From positions 1 to 10,079 of the forward strand of contig CAJUEB010000081.1 in the NCBI GenBank assembly GCA_910585135.1: 10,079 nt of DNA, written 5' to 3'. The translations under genes and the position numbers were made by a program. Below are positions 1-5,808 of the stretch, piece by piece (position 1 is the stretch's first letter; each line of letters opens with the position of its first letter). The notes beneath the pieces are model-generated. The model was given only the letters and a program-made list of their open reading frames with translations, made no database searches and had not been told where the DNA came from. The stretch is from an uncultured Eubacteriales bacterium. Lineage in GTDB: Bacteria; Bacillota; Clostridia; Peptostreptococcales; Anaerovoracaceae.

Positions 1-693
1 ATCCCGGCGGGAGAGAAAATCGCGGCACAGACGTTAAACGCCATGTTGGGCGTGGAAGGAGGCCTTTCGATTCTGGGAACATCGGGTATCGTAGAGCCGA
101 TGAGCGAGCAGGCACTGCGCGATACCATCGAAGTGAATATCCGCCAGGTGGCGGCGGAATCGAAAGACCTCATCCTGACGCCGGGAAATTATGGGCAGCA
201 ATTTATTGAAACGGAAAATATCACGCGTTATGGCGTTCCCGTCGTTAAATGTTCTAATTTTATCGGTGATGCACTGGATATGGCAGCGGCGGAGGGTTTT
301 GACCGCGTTTTGCTGGTCGGCCATATTGGCAAAATCGTTAAACTTGCGGCGGGCATTATGAATACCCATTCTTCGTATGCGGATGGCAGAAATGAAATCT
401 TCTGTGCGCATGCCGCGCTTTGCGGCGGGGAGACGGCGCTTTGCCAGAAGCTGATGGAAGCCGCGACAACGGATGCCTGTATCGCGCTTTTGGATGGGGA
501 ACGCCTGCGTTATCAGGTAATGGACAGCATCTTGCGTGCGATCCAGCGGCGGCTTACGCACAGGGCAGACGGCAGTTTTCTTGTTGGTGCTGTGACCTTT
601 TCCAATCACTATGGCGTATTGGGACATACGGAAACGGCGCAGGCAATCATTGCAGAATGGGAAGCGGTGCGAAACGAGATCGCCAAAGGATAG
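1..693 (+). CDS. cbiD: Cobalt-precorrin-5B C1-methyltransferase CbiD (C-terminal part; 5' end outside window)
   Basis: The reading frame is open from base 1, so the gene enters the window truncated; 230 residues and a TAG stop are present. CbiD methylates C-1 of cobalt-precorrin-5B using S-adenosylmethionine in the oxygen-independent corrin pathway, in the cytosol. The match rests on three stretches typical of CbiD: a GGLSILGTSGIV-PMS block just after the window edge, NFIGDALDMAA followed by VGHIGKIVKLAAGIMNTHS in the middle, and a VTFSNHYGVLGHT block near the C-terminus. Full-length family members are about 360-390 residues, so roughly the first 130-160 residues lie upstream. CbiD has no resemblance to the tetrapyrrole-methylase fold of the neighbouring methyltransferases and is diagnostic for the anaerobic route. 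The last codons (E-I-A-K-G-stop) are repeated 48 bp downstream as G-I-A-K-G-stop (see the repeat at 678-759). Confidence 0.95.
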   Translation: MPAGEKIAAQTLNAMLGVEGGLSILGTSGIVEPMSEQALRDTIEVNIRQVAAESKDLILTPGNYGQQFIETENITRYGVPVVKCSNFIGDALDMAAAEGFDRVLLVGHIGKIVKLAAGIMNTHSSYADGRNEIFCAHAALCGGETALCQKLMEAATTDACIALLDGERLRYQVMDSILRAIQRRLTHRADGSFLVGAVTFSNHYGVLGHTETAQAIIAEWEAVRNEIAKG

Positions 694-759
694 GTGCGTT
701 CTGATGCAGAAGCAATGTCAAGCGGGATCGCTAAAGGATAAGCGCGTTCCGATGCAGAA
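678..759 (+). repeat. Direct repeat duplicating the cbiD 3' end (two 34-bp copies, 48-bp period)
   Basis: Bases 678-711 and 726-759 align over 34 positions with four differences, all transitions (C/T, G/A, T/C, T/C). The first copy holds the last cbiD codons and the TAG stop. The second holds the same peptide, I-A-K-G, followed by TAA. The period is 48 bp, which keeps the reading frame, and the frame later used by cbiF is also open across both copies. I read this as a segmental duplication of the gene end that lengthened the spacer before cbiF. Confidence 0.85.
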
Positions 760-840
760 ATGGCAAAAGCTGAGCGGTATCGCAGGCGGCGGAAATGGCA
801 TTGTTGGCATAGGTTCGTTTTTTGGATGGCGATTGTTGAT

Positions 841-847
841 AAGGAGG
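841..847 (+). promoter_or_regulatory. Ribosome binding site that fixes the cbiF start
   Basis: AAGGAGG ends 6 bases before the ATG at 854. The cbiF frame is open far upstream (back to an ATG at 611), so this Shine-Dalgarno sequence, together with the family N-terminus, is what decides the start. Confidence 0.85.
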
Positions 848-853
848 CAAGAC

Positions 854-1612
854 ATGGTTCATTTTGTAGGTGCAGGACCTGGTGCTGCGGATCTGATCAC
901 CTTGCGGGGTTTGCGTATGCTGGAGGTGGCGGAATGCATCATATATGCTGGAAGCTTGGTCAATCCGGCATTGCTGGCATACGCCCCAAAAGACTGTGAA
1001 GTCCATAACAGCGCAGAGATGACGCTGGAAGAGGTGATTGCGGTGATCGAGAGGATGGAGGCTTCTGGCAAGGATACGGTGCGGCTTCATACGGGTGATG
1101 CCAGCTTGTATGGTGCGATTCGGGAACAGATGGATCTTCTCGATGAAAAAGGCATTCGTTATGATGACACACCTGGGGTATCGAGCTTTTGCGGTGCTGC
1201 TGCTGCGCTATGTGCAGAGTATACCTTGCCGGGGGTGAGCCAGAGCGTGGTGATCACGCGGATGGCAGGCAGGACGCCAGTTCCTGAAAAGGAACGTCTC
1301 GCAGGATTTGCGGCGCATGGCGCGACGATGGTCATCTTTCTTTCTGCATCACTTTTGGAGGAGGTGCAGGCGGAGCTGCTTTGCGGTGCGTATGCGGAGG
1401 ATACGCCGGCAGCCATTGTATATAAGGCGAGCTGGCCGGAGGAAAAGCTCGTGCGCTGTACGGTAGGGACGATAGCGGAAAGCGCAAGGCAGGCGGGTAT
1501 CACGAAGACCGCGCTTGTACTCGTCGGTGGTTTTTTAGGTGATCATTATGAGAGAAGCAAGCTGTACGATCCGGCTTTTGCGACGGAGTTTCGAAAGGCG
1601 GCGAGGACATGA
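854..1612 (+). CDS. cbiF: Cobalt-precorrin-4 C11-methyltransferase CbiF
   Basis: This 252-residue protein is a standard-length member of the tetrapyrrole methylase family and matches CbiF/CobM. It transfers a methyl group from S-adenosylmethionine to C-11 of cobalt-precorrin-4. Visible motifs are the N-terminal loop VGAGPGAADLITLRG (residues 5-19), YAGSLV (31-36), the HTGDASLYGAI block (79-89) that lines the SAM site, TPGVSSFCGAAAAL (106-119) and ITRMAGRTPVPE (134-145). The start at 854 is chosen because MVHFVGAGPGA is the family N-terminus and AAGGAGG lies 6 bases before it. The frame is open upstream to 611, but that stretch overlaps cbiD and looks like no known domain. ATGs at 704 and 752 would add a poorly supported leader. 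The stop overlaps the cbiG start as ATGA, which suggests translational coupling. Confidence 0.95.
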   Translation: MVHFVGAGPGAADLITLRGLRMLEVAECIIYAGSLVNPALLAYAPKDCEVHNSAEMTLEEVIAVIERMEASGKDTVRLHTGDASLYGAIREQMDLLDEKGIRYDDTPGVSSFCGAAAALCAEYTLPGVSQSVVITRMAGRTPVPEKERLAGFAAHGATMVIFLSASLLEEVQAELLCGAYAEDTPAAIVYKASWPEEKLVRCTVGTIAESARQAGITKTALVLVGGFLGDHYERSKLYDPAFATEFRKAART

Positions 1613-2721
1613 AGCGGCTGCGGTATCTGTCTTTTACGGATAAGGGATATGCTTTGGCGTTAAAGCTGGCGCAGATGCTGGGCGGCGAAGCGTCCCGCTG
1701 CGGAGCGGCGTCTCATCATGGGGAAGCGTCTTGTCGCAGCGGAATGTCCTCTGGCGGGGAAACATCCCCTTGCGGCGGCGAAATGCCTTCTGGTGGGGCA
1801 GCATCCTCTTGCGGCGGCGTGTCGCTATCGCAGTGGACGGCAGAGAATTTCCGGGATGCGGATGCACTTGTCTATGTCGGCGCTTGCGGGATCGCAGTGC
1901 GCGCAGTCGCACCGTACCTGGCCAGCAAAACGAGCGATCCGGCCGTGGTCGTAGTCGATGAAGGCGGTCGATTTGCCATATCGCTTTTATCGGGGCATCT
2001 GGGCGGCGGCAATGACCTTGCGCGCATGGTAGCGAGCTTTTGCGGTGCTGTGCCTGTCATTACTACGGCAACCGACATCAACGGTGTTTTTGCCGTCGAT
2101 GAGTGGGCAAAGCACCAGAACTGCGATATTCTTAATCCGGAAAAAATCAAGGAGATATCGAGTGCGTTGCTTTGCGGTGAACGCATCGGAATCAAGTGCT
2201 TTACCAAGATAGAAGGTGATGCGCCACAAGGCGCTCGGCAGGTGCAGGATGAAGCGGATTGTCAGGTTGTGGTTGATTTTCATGCAGGTGGATCTGGGAC
2301 ACAGTTAAAGCTCGTTCCCCGCATTGCTGTCCTTGGCGTGGGATGCCGCCAGGGAACGGATGAAAAACAATTAGAAGAACATTTTCAGAGTCTTTTGTCT
2401 GAAACGAATCTGGCAAAAGAGGCGGTTTGCCGGGTGGCGACGATCGATTTAAAAAAGAAGGAACGTGGTTTGATCGCCTTTTGCCGAAATCATGATCTGC
2501 CTTTGGTGACATTTTCGGCAGAAGCGTTGGCGAAAGCTGAGGGCGTCTTTTCTGCGTCGGAATTTGTCAAGGGCGTGACGGGCGTGGATAATGTGTGCGA
2601 GCGCAGCGCAGTGCTGGCTTCGAACGGGAAGCTATACCAAAAAAAGCGCGCAGGCGGCGGGATCACGATGGCGATTGCCTTGGAGCAGTATGAGCCAGAT
2701 TGGAGGTGGAAGCATGAATAA
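1609..2721 (+). CDS. cbiG: Cobalt-precorrin-5A hydrolase CbiG, with a low-complexity insert near the N-terminus
   Basis: CbiG opens the delta-lactone of cobalt-precorrin-5A and releases the two-carbon C-20 fragment as acetaldehyde; it is specific to the anaerobic pathway. The 370 residues show the CbiG N-terminal/central region (VGACGIAVRAVAPYLASKTSDPA, then DEGGRFAISLLSGHLGGGNDLA at about 117-138, and ATDINGVFAVDEWA). They also show the C-terminal CbiG domain (VLGVGCRQGT at 241-250, TFSAEAL, then VCERSAVL at 329-336). Between the first helix (YALALKLAQML) and FRDADALVYVGACG lies a segment of Gly, Ser, Ala and Cys (residues about 25-72) encoded by degenerate tandem repeats; family members have a short ordinary strand there. 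The start is the ATGA overlap with cbiF, with AAAGGCGG 7 bases upstream. The last 8 bases overlap cbiH. Confidence 0.95.
   Translation: MKRLRYLSFTDKGYALALKLAQMLGGEASRCGAASHHGEASCRSGMSSGGETSPCGGEMPSGGAASSCGGVSLSQWTAENFRDADALVYVGACGIAVRAVAPYLASKTSDPAVVVVDEGGRFAISLLSGHLGGGNDLARMVASFCGAVPVITTATDINGVFAVDEWAKHQNCDILNPEKIKEISSALLCGERIGIKCFTKIEGDAPQGARQVQDEADCQVVVDFHAGGSGTQLKLVPRIAVLGVGCRQGTDEKQLEEHFQSLLSETNLAKEAVCRVATIDLKKKERGLIAFCRNHDLPLVTFSAEALAKAEGVFSASEFVKGVTGVDNVCERSAVLASNGKLYQKKRAGGGITMAIALEQYEPDWRWKHE
1708..1821 (+). repeat. Degenerate tandem repeat inside cbiG (36-39-bp units)
   Basis: The clearest units are 1744-1782 and 1783-1821. Both are 39 bp and encode M-S-S-G-G-E-T-S-P-C-G-G-E and M-P-S-G-G-A-A-S-S-C-G-G-V. 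An older 36-bp unit precedes them at 1708-1743 (A-S-H-H-G-E-A-S-C-R-S-G), and a partial one lies at about 1681-1707. All periods are multiples of three, so the cbiG frame is kept. The repetition is also visible in the other frames, which shows that it arose at the DNA level. Confidence 0.8.
2702..2706 (+). promoter_or_regulatory. Ribosome binding site that fixes the cbiH start
   Basis: GGAGG lies within the last codons of cbiG, 7 bases before the ATG at 2714. It supports that start over the in-frame ATG at 2591 inside cbiG. Confidence 0.75.
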
Positions 2722-3586
2722 AGTATATGCGGTGGGAATTGGTCCGGGCGATGCGGCATTTATGACGGAAGCAGCGCGGGCAGCACTTGCGGCATCCGAT
2801 GTGATCTGCGGTTATACCGTATACGTCGATCTGATTCAGCCGCTTTTTCCACAGAAAGTATTTTATGCTACGCCGATGATGCAGGAAATGAAGCGTTGCC
2901 GCTGGGCGCTGGAAACGGCGAAGCAAGGAAAGACCGTTGCCATGGTGTGCAGCGGTGATTCCGGCGTCTATGGCATGGCAGGATTGTTGTTACAACTGGC
3001 GGAAGCATATGAAGACATTGAAATTGAAGTCGTCTGCGGGGTTACCGCCGCTGTTTCAGGCGCTGCGGTCCTGGGCGCGCCGATCGGGCATGACTTTTGT
3101 GTGATTTCCTTATCGGATCTGCTTACGCCGTGGGATTTGATCGAGGAAAGGCTTCGCTGTGCCGCCAAGGGTGATTTTATCGTATGCCTTTACAACCCAA
3201 AATCGAAAAAGCGTACAGAGCATCTCGGCAGGGCATGTGAAATTTTGCTGGAAGAAAAATCGCCGGATACGGTCTGCGGCTGGGTGAAGCAGATCGGCAG
3301 GAAGGGACAGGAGAGCAACATCATTGCGCTATCCGCGCTTGCGGACGAGCCGATCGATATGTTTACCACTGTATGGGTCGGTTCATCCATGACCAAGGTA
3401 TGCGCAGGCAGGATGGTTACGCCGCGGGGATATGAAAACGGTGGCAGACTGGCTATGCCGGGAGGGCATGAAGGCGGTGGCAGGATTGCCATGCTGAGCG
3501 GATATGAAGGCGGCGGGCGCGCCATGCCGGGAGGGCATGAAAATGCTGGAAAGATGTCTGCGGCACAGGAGTATGAATACAAATGA
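2714..3586 (+). CDS. cbiH: Cobalt-precorrin-3B C17-methyltransferase CbiH, with a repeat-derived C-terminal tail
   Basis: CbiH methylates C-17 of its cobalt-precorrin substrate and brings about ring contraction with delta-lactone formation. The 290-residue protein has the methylase loop VGIGPGD (7-13), the VCSGDSGVYGMAGLL block (78-92), VVCGVTAAVSGAAVLGAPIGHDF (107-128), the family signature ISLSDLLTPW (131-140) and CLYNPKSKKR (158-167). Family members normally end at the MVTPRGY motif, here residues 234-240. This protein instead runs on for about 50 residues that are imperfect copies of that end (G-Y-E-N-G-G-R, G-H-E-G-G-G-R, G-Y-E-G-G-G-R, G-H-E-N-A-G-K). The usual I-I-G-N-S strand reads W-V-G-S-S (221-225). 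The start at 2714 is supported by GGAGG, and the gene overlaps cbiG by 8 bp and cbiJ by ATGA. Confidence 0.95.
   Translation: MNKVYAVGIGPGDAAFMTEAARAALAASDVICGYTVYVDLIQPLFPQKVFYATPMMQEMKRCRWALETAKQGKTVAMVCSGDSGVYGMAGLLLQLAEAYEDIEIEVVCGVTAAVSGAAVLGAPIGHDFCVISLSDLLTPWDLIEERLRCAAKGDFIVCLYNPKSKKRTEHLGRACEILLEEKSPDTVCGWVKQIGRKGQESNIIALSALADEPIDMFTTVWVGSSMTKVCAGRMVTPRGYENGGRLAMPGGHEGGGRIAMLSGYEGGGRAMPGGHENAGKMSAAQEYEYK
3413..3555 (+). repeat. Tandem repeat extending the cbiH 3' end (33-42-bp units)
   Basis: Units begin at 3413, 3455, 3491 and 3524, giving spacings of 42, 36 and 33 bp, all multiples of three. The first unit is the native CbiH end (M-V-T-P-R-G-Y-E-N-G-G-R). The second and fourth start with the same 18 bases (ATGCCGGGAGGGCATGAA), which can fold as a short CATGCC/GGCATG hairpin. 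The array seems to have grown from the gene's own terminus. Confidence 0.85.
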
Positions 3587-4335
3587 AAGCAATTATTTTT
3601 GGTGGGACGACAGAAGGGCGGCTGCTTTCCGGCAGGCTGGCAGAGGCGGGCATTTCGGTACACGTTTTTGTCGCTACGCAGTATGGCGGTGAAGCGCAGG
3701 GAAAAATCAGCGGAGTATGCGTCCATGCAGGCAGGAAAAGCGCAGGGGAGATGCGTCTAGCGGTGGCAGCGGCAGACGTCTGCATCGATGCGACACATCC
3801 ATATGCCGAAGACGCGACAAAAAACATACGCTGGGCATGCAGGCAAGCAAATGTTCCCTATTATCGGCTGAAACGTCCAGAAAGTAATTTTTCCGAGTTG
3901 GCGGCAGGCAGCGGAAGCGTCATTTTCGTTTCTTCGGCAACGGAAGCCGTCAAATGGCTGCGGAAAAGAAAAGGCAATCTATTGCTTACAACTGGCGCAA
4001 AGGCTCTCGCACAGTTTGCAGAGCTGGGAGCAGCGCGTCTTTATCCCAGGGTGCTGCCGTTTCCTGAAAGCCTGAAAGCCTGCGAGGCGGCGGGGATACC
4101 GCATCGGAATATCATCGCTATGCAAGGCCCGTTTGGGCAGCCGCTCAATGAAGCGTTGATTCGCCAATACCAGATCGATTATTTGGTGACAAAGGATGGC
4201 GGCAAAGCCGGAGGATTCATGGAAAAGCTGGCTGCGGCCGCTGCCTGTGGGATTCAGGCAGTGGTGATCGCAAGGCCGGAGGATACGGGATATTCGCTTG
4301 ATGAAATTGATGCAATTTGCAGGAGGATGGCATGA
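3583..4335 (+). CDS. cbiJ: Cobalt-precorrin-6A reductase CbiJ (CobK family)
   Basis: This 250-residue protein reduces cobalt-precorrin-6A to cobalt-precorrin-6B with a nicotinamide cofactor. It begins with MKAIIFGGTTEGRLLSGRLAE, the dinucleotide-binding start of the CobK/CbiJ family. Other family stretches follow: IDATHPYAEDATKNI (68-82), YYRLKRPES (93-101), LLTTGAKALAQF (134-145), RLYPRVLPFPES (152-163), AMQGPFGQPLNEAL (179-192) and VTKDGGKAGGFMEKL (202-216). Length is normal and no insert is seen, unlike its neighbours. The start overlaps the cbiH stop as ATGA, with AGGAG at 3567-3571 upstream. The stop overlaps the cbiET start in the same way. cbiJ is the name for the cobalt-early pathway enzyme; cobK is its aerobic-pathway counterpart, and the sequence alone does not separate them, but the neighbours do. 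Confidence 0.94.
   Translation: MKAIIFGGTTEGRLLSGRLAEAGISVHVFVATQYGGEAQGKISGVCVHAGRKSAGEMRLAVAAADVCIDATHPYAEDATKNIRWACRQANVPYYRLKRPESNFSELAAGSGSVIFVSSATEAVKWLRKRKGNLLLTTGAKALAQFAELGAARLYPRVLPFPESLKACEAAGIPHRNIIAMQGPFGQPLNEALIRQYQIDYLVTKDGGKAGGFMEKLAAAAACGIQAVVIARPEDTGYSLDEIDAICRRMA
4321..4326 (+). promoter_or_regulatory. Ribosome binding site that fixes the cbiET start
   Basis: A perfect AGGAGG lies inside the cbiJ end, 5 bases before the ATG at 4332. It rules against the TTG at 4317, which is in frame but lies upstream of the Shine-Dalgarno sequence. Confidence 0.85.
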
Positions 4336-5795
4336 GGGTTACGCTGATCGGGATGGGATGCGGAAGTGAAAAAATGCAGACTGTGGAAGCATTGGAAGCG
4401 TTAGGGCAGGCGGAGGTTTTGATCGGTTCGAAGCGGCTTTTGGACGGGGTGAGATGCCAGGACGCGGCTCACTGTGATGCGAATGATCATGATAAAACTT
4501 TCTGTAGCGAGAGACTGCGTGGTGAGGAGGCTTGCAATGCGGCTCGCCCTGATGGGGCATTTCGTAAGGCGGCGTCTTTTTATGAGGCGGTATCTGCGGA
4601 AACGGTTTACGAAGCTATTTGCCAGGAAGCCGGCCGGAATATCTGCGTCCTCTATAGCGGCGATACAGGCTTTTATTCAGGCGTGCGGAAGCTGCTGCCG
4701 CTTTTGGAAAAAGGCGGGATTGAGGTCAGGGTGATTCCGGGAATTTCCAGCTTGCAGCTTTTTTCTGCCAGGATCGGGTTGCCGTGGCAGGCTTGGAATC
4801 TCGTTTCCGCACATGGCACGGATTGCAATGCGGTAAACGCCGTGATGCAGGGAAAACCTGCCTTTTTTCTGACCGGGGGAAGGACAGGACCGGCGGTTTT
4901 ATGCAAACAGCTTGTTCGTGCAGGCTTGGGGATGCTCACGGTGACCATTGGTGAGGCGCTTTCTTATGAATCGGAGCGGATTTATCAATGTTCTGCTTGC
5001 GAGGCGGCGGACATGGATTTTGCGCCGCTGTCGGTGATGCTGGCGGACGCAGCGCCTATGCGTGGGTCATCCGAGTCTTTTGACTCGGACGGTTCTTGGC
5101 GGGAAGCGACGGGAAATCGGCAGACGGCGGTTGAACCTGAGCGGGAGGCCGTTGGGTTTGAGCGGGCAGTGGATGAGCCTGGGGCGACGGCGGTTGGACT
5201 TGAGCGGGAGGCGGGAAATCGATTTGCGTGCAGCTTGCCGACGATCCCGGACAATGCGTTCGTGCGCGGCTCTGTCCCGATGACGAAGCGGGATGTCCGT
5301 GCGGTGGTTTTAGGAAGGCTGCGGATACGTCCCGGGGATGTGATCTGGGATGTAGGGGCAGGAACGGGAAGCGTATCGGTGGAAATGGCGCTGGCGAATC
5401 GTTTGGGGCAGGTATTCGCTGTGGAGTGCAAGGAAGAGGCCTGCCGCCTGATCGAGACAAACCGCCGCCGGTTCGGTGCGTGGAATCTTTCGATGATCGC
5501 GGGGAAAGCACCGGAATGCTTGCGGCAGTTGCCGCCGCCTGACGCTGTGTTTATCGGTGGAAGCAAAGGAATGATGGCGGAGATCGTAGCGATGATCCGC
5601 CAGAAAAATGAAAACGCCCGTATCTGCATTACGGCTATCGCATTGGAAACCTTGCAGGCTTCGATATCAGCGCTTACGGCTTGCGGCTGGACGGCTGATG
5701 TGACCCAGATTTCCGTCAGTCATGCGGAAAAGGCTAGTTCACTCCACCTGATGATGGCGAATAATCCGGTTTTTTTGATTACGAACGGGGATTGA
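4332..5795 (+). CDS. cbiET: CbiE-CbiT fusion: precorrin C5- and C15-methyltransferase/decarboxylase
   Basis: One 487-residue protein joins two enzymes that are separate in many anaerobes, as in aerobic-pathway CobL. Residues about 1-243 are CbiE, the C-5 methyltransferase: VTLIGMGCGSEKM (3-15), VLYSGDTGFYSGVRKLLPLL (106-125), VIPGISSLQLFSARIGLPW (134-152). Residues about 300-487 are CbiT, which methylates C-15 and decarboxylates the C-12 acetate chain: IPDNAFVRGSVPMTKRDVRA (305-324), the Rossmann SAM loop WDVGAGTGSVSVE (339-351) and FIGGSKG (407-413). Two stretches do not belong to either family. One is a Cys/Asp/Arg-rich insert at about 41-82, after GSKRLLDGV. The other is a repeat-rich linker at about 244-300 between the domains. 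A short C-terminal arm follows the CbiT core. The start is set by AGGAGG; the gene overlaps cbiJ by ATGA. Confidence 0.94.
   Translation: MRVTLIGMGCGSEKMQTVEALEALGQAEVLIGSKRLLDGVRCQDAAHCDANDHDKTFCSERLRGEEACNAARPDGAFRKAASFYEAVSAETVYEAICQEAGRNICVLYSGDTGFYSGVRKLLPLLEKGGIEVRVIPGISSLQLFSARIGLPWQAWNLVSAHGTDCNAVNAVMQGKPAFFLTGGRTGPAVLCKQLVRAGLGMLTVTIGEALSYESERIYQCSACEAADMDFAPLSVMLADAAPMRGSSESFDSDGSWREATGNRQTAVEPEREAVGFERAVDEPGATAVGLEREAGNRFACSLPTIPDNAFVRGSVPMTKRDVRAVVLGRLRIRPGDVIWDVGAGTGSVSVEMALANRLGQVFAVECKEEACRLIETNRRRFGAWNLSMIAGKAPECLRQLPPPDAVFIGGSKGMMAEIVAMIRQKNENARICITAIALETLQASISALTACGWTADVTQISVSHAEKASSLHLMMANNPVFLITNGD
5070..5089 (+). repeat. Perfect inverted repeat in the CbiE-CbiT linker
   Basis: TCCGAGTC, four T residues, then GACTCGGA: an 8-bp stem with a 4-base loop, lying in frame and read as S-E-S-F-D-S. 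It is inside coding sequence and has no T-run after it, so a terminator role is unlikely. Confidence 0.8.
5123..5212 (+). repeat. Tandem repeat in the CbiE-CbiT linker (63-bp period with a middle copy)
   Basis: Bases 5123-5149 and 5186-5212 are 25/27 identical, with two transitions. Between them a third, weaker copy reads A-V-G-F-E-R-A. The encoded units are A-V-E-P-E-R-E, A-V-G-F-E-R-A and A-V-G-L-E-R-E. A GGGAAATCG motif flanks the array on both sides (near 5110 and 5212). The period is a multiple of three. Confidence 0.8.
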
Positions 5796-5808
5796 AAGGG
5801 AAACTGAA

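Noticed and set aside
611..853. Long N-terminal extension of CbiF from the ATG at 611, 704 or 752
   Set aside because: The extension has no family resemblance and overlaps cbiD, and a strong AAGGAGG sits 6 bases before the ATG at 854, where the typical CbiF N-terminus begins.
694..853. Cobalamin riboswitch in the cbiD-cbiF spacer
   Set aside because: No B12-box-like conserved core or extended paired structure is apparent; the spacer is explained by the cbiD-end duplication and a ribosome binding site.
2591..2713. Extended CbiH start at 2591
   Set aside because: It lies inside the conserved CbiG C-terminus in another frame, and GGAGG plus the MNKVYAVGIGPGD start support 2714.
3523..3539. CATGCC/GGCATG hairpin in cbiH as a terminator or regulatory stem
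   Set aside because: It lies within the coding repeat, has a 6-bp stem and no T-run; better explained as part of the repeat unit.
4985..5629. Long reverse-strand frame of 214 codons opposite cbiET
   Set aside because: Shadow frame: composition is Pro/Arg/Ser-rich as expected opposite GC-rich coding DNA, and the + strand carries clear CbiE and CbiT motifs. The same applies to the other reverse frames, such as 7303-8001 and 3190-3726.
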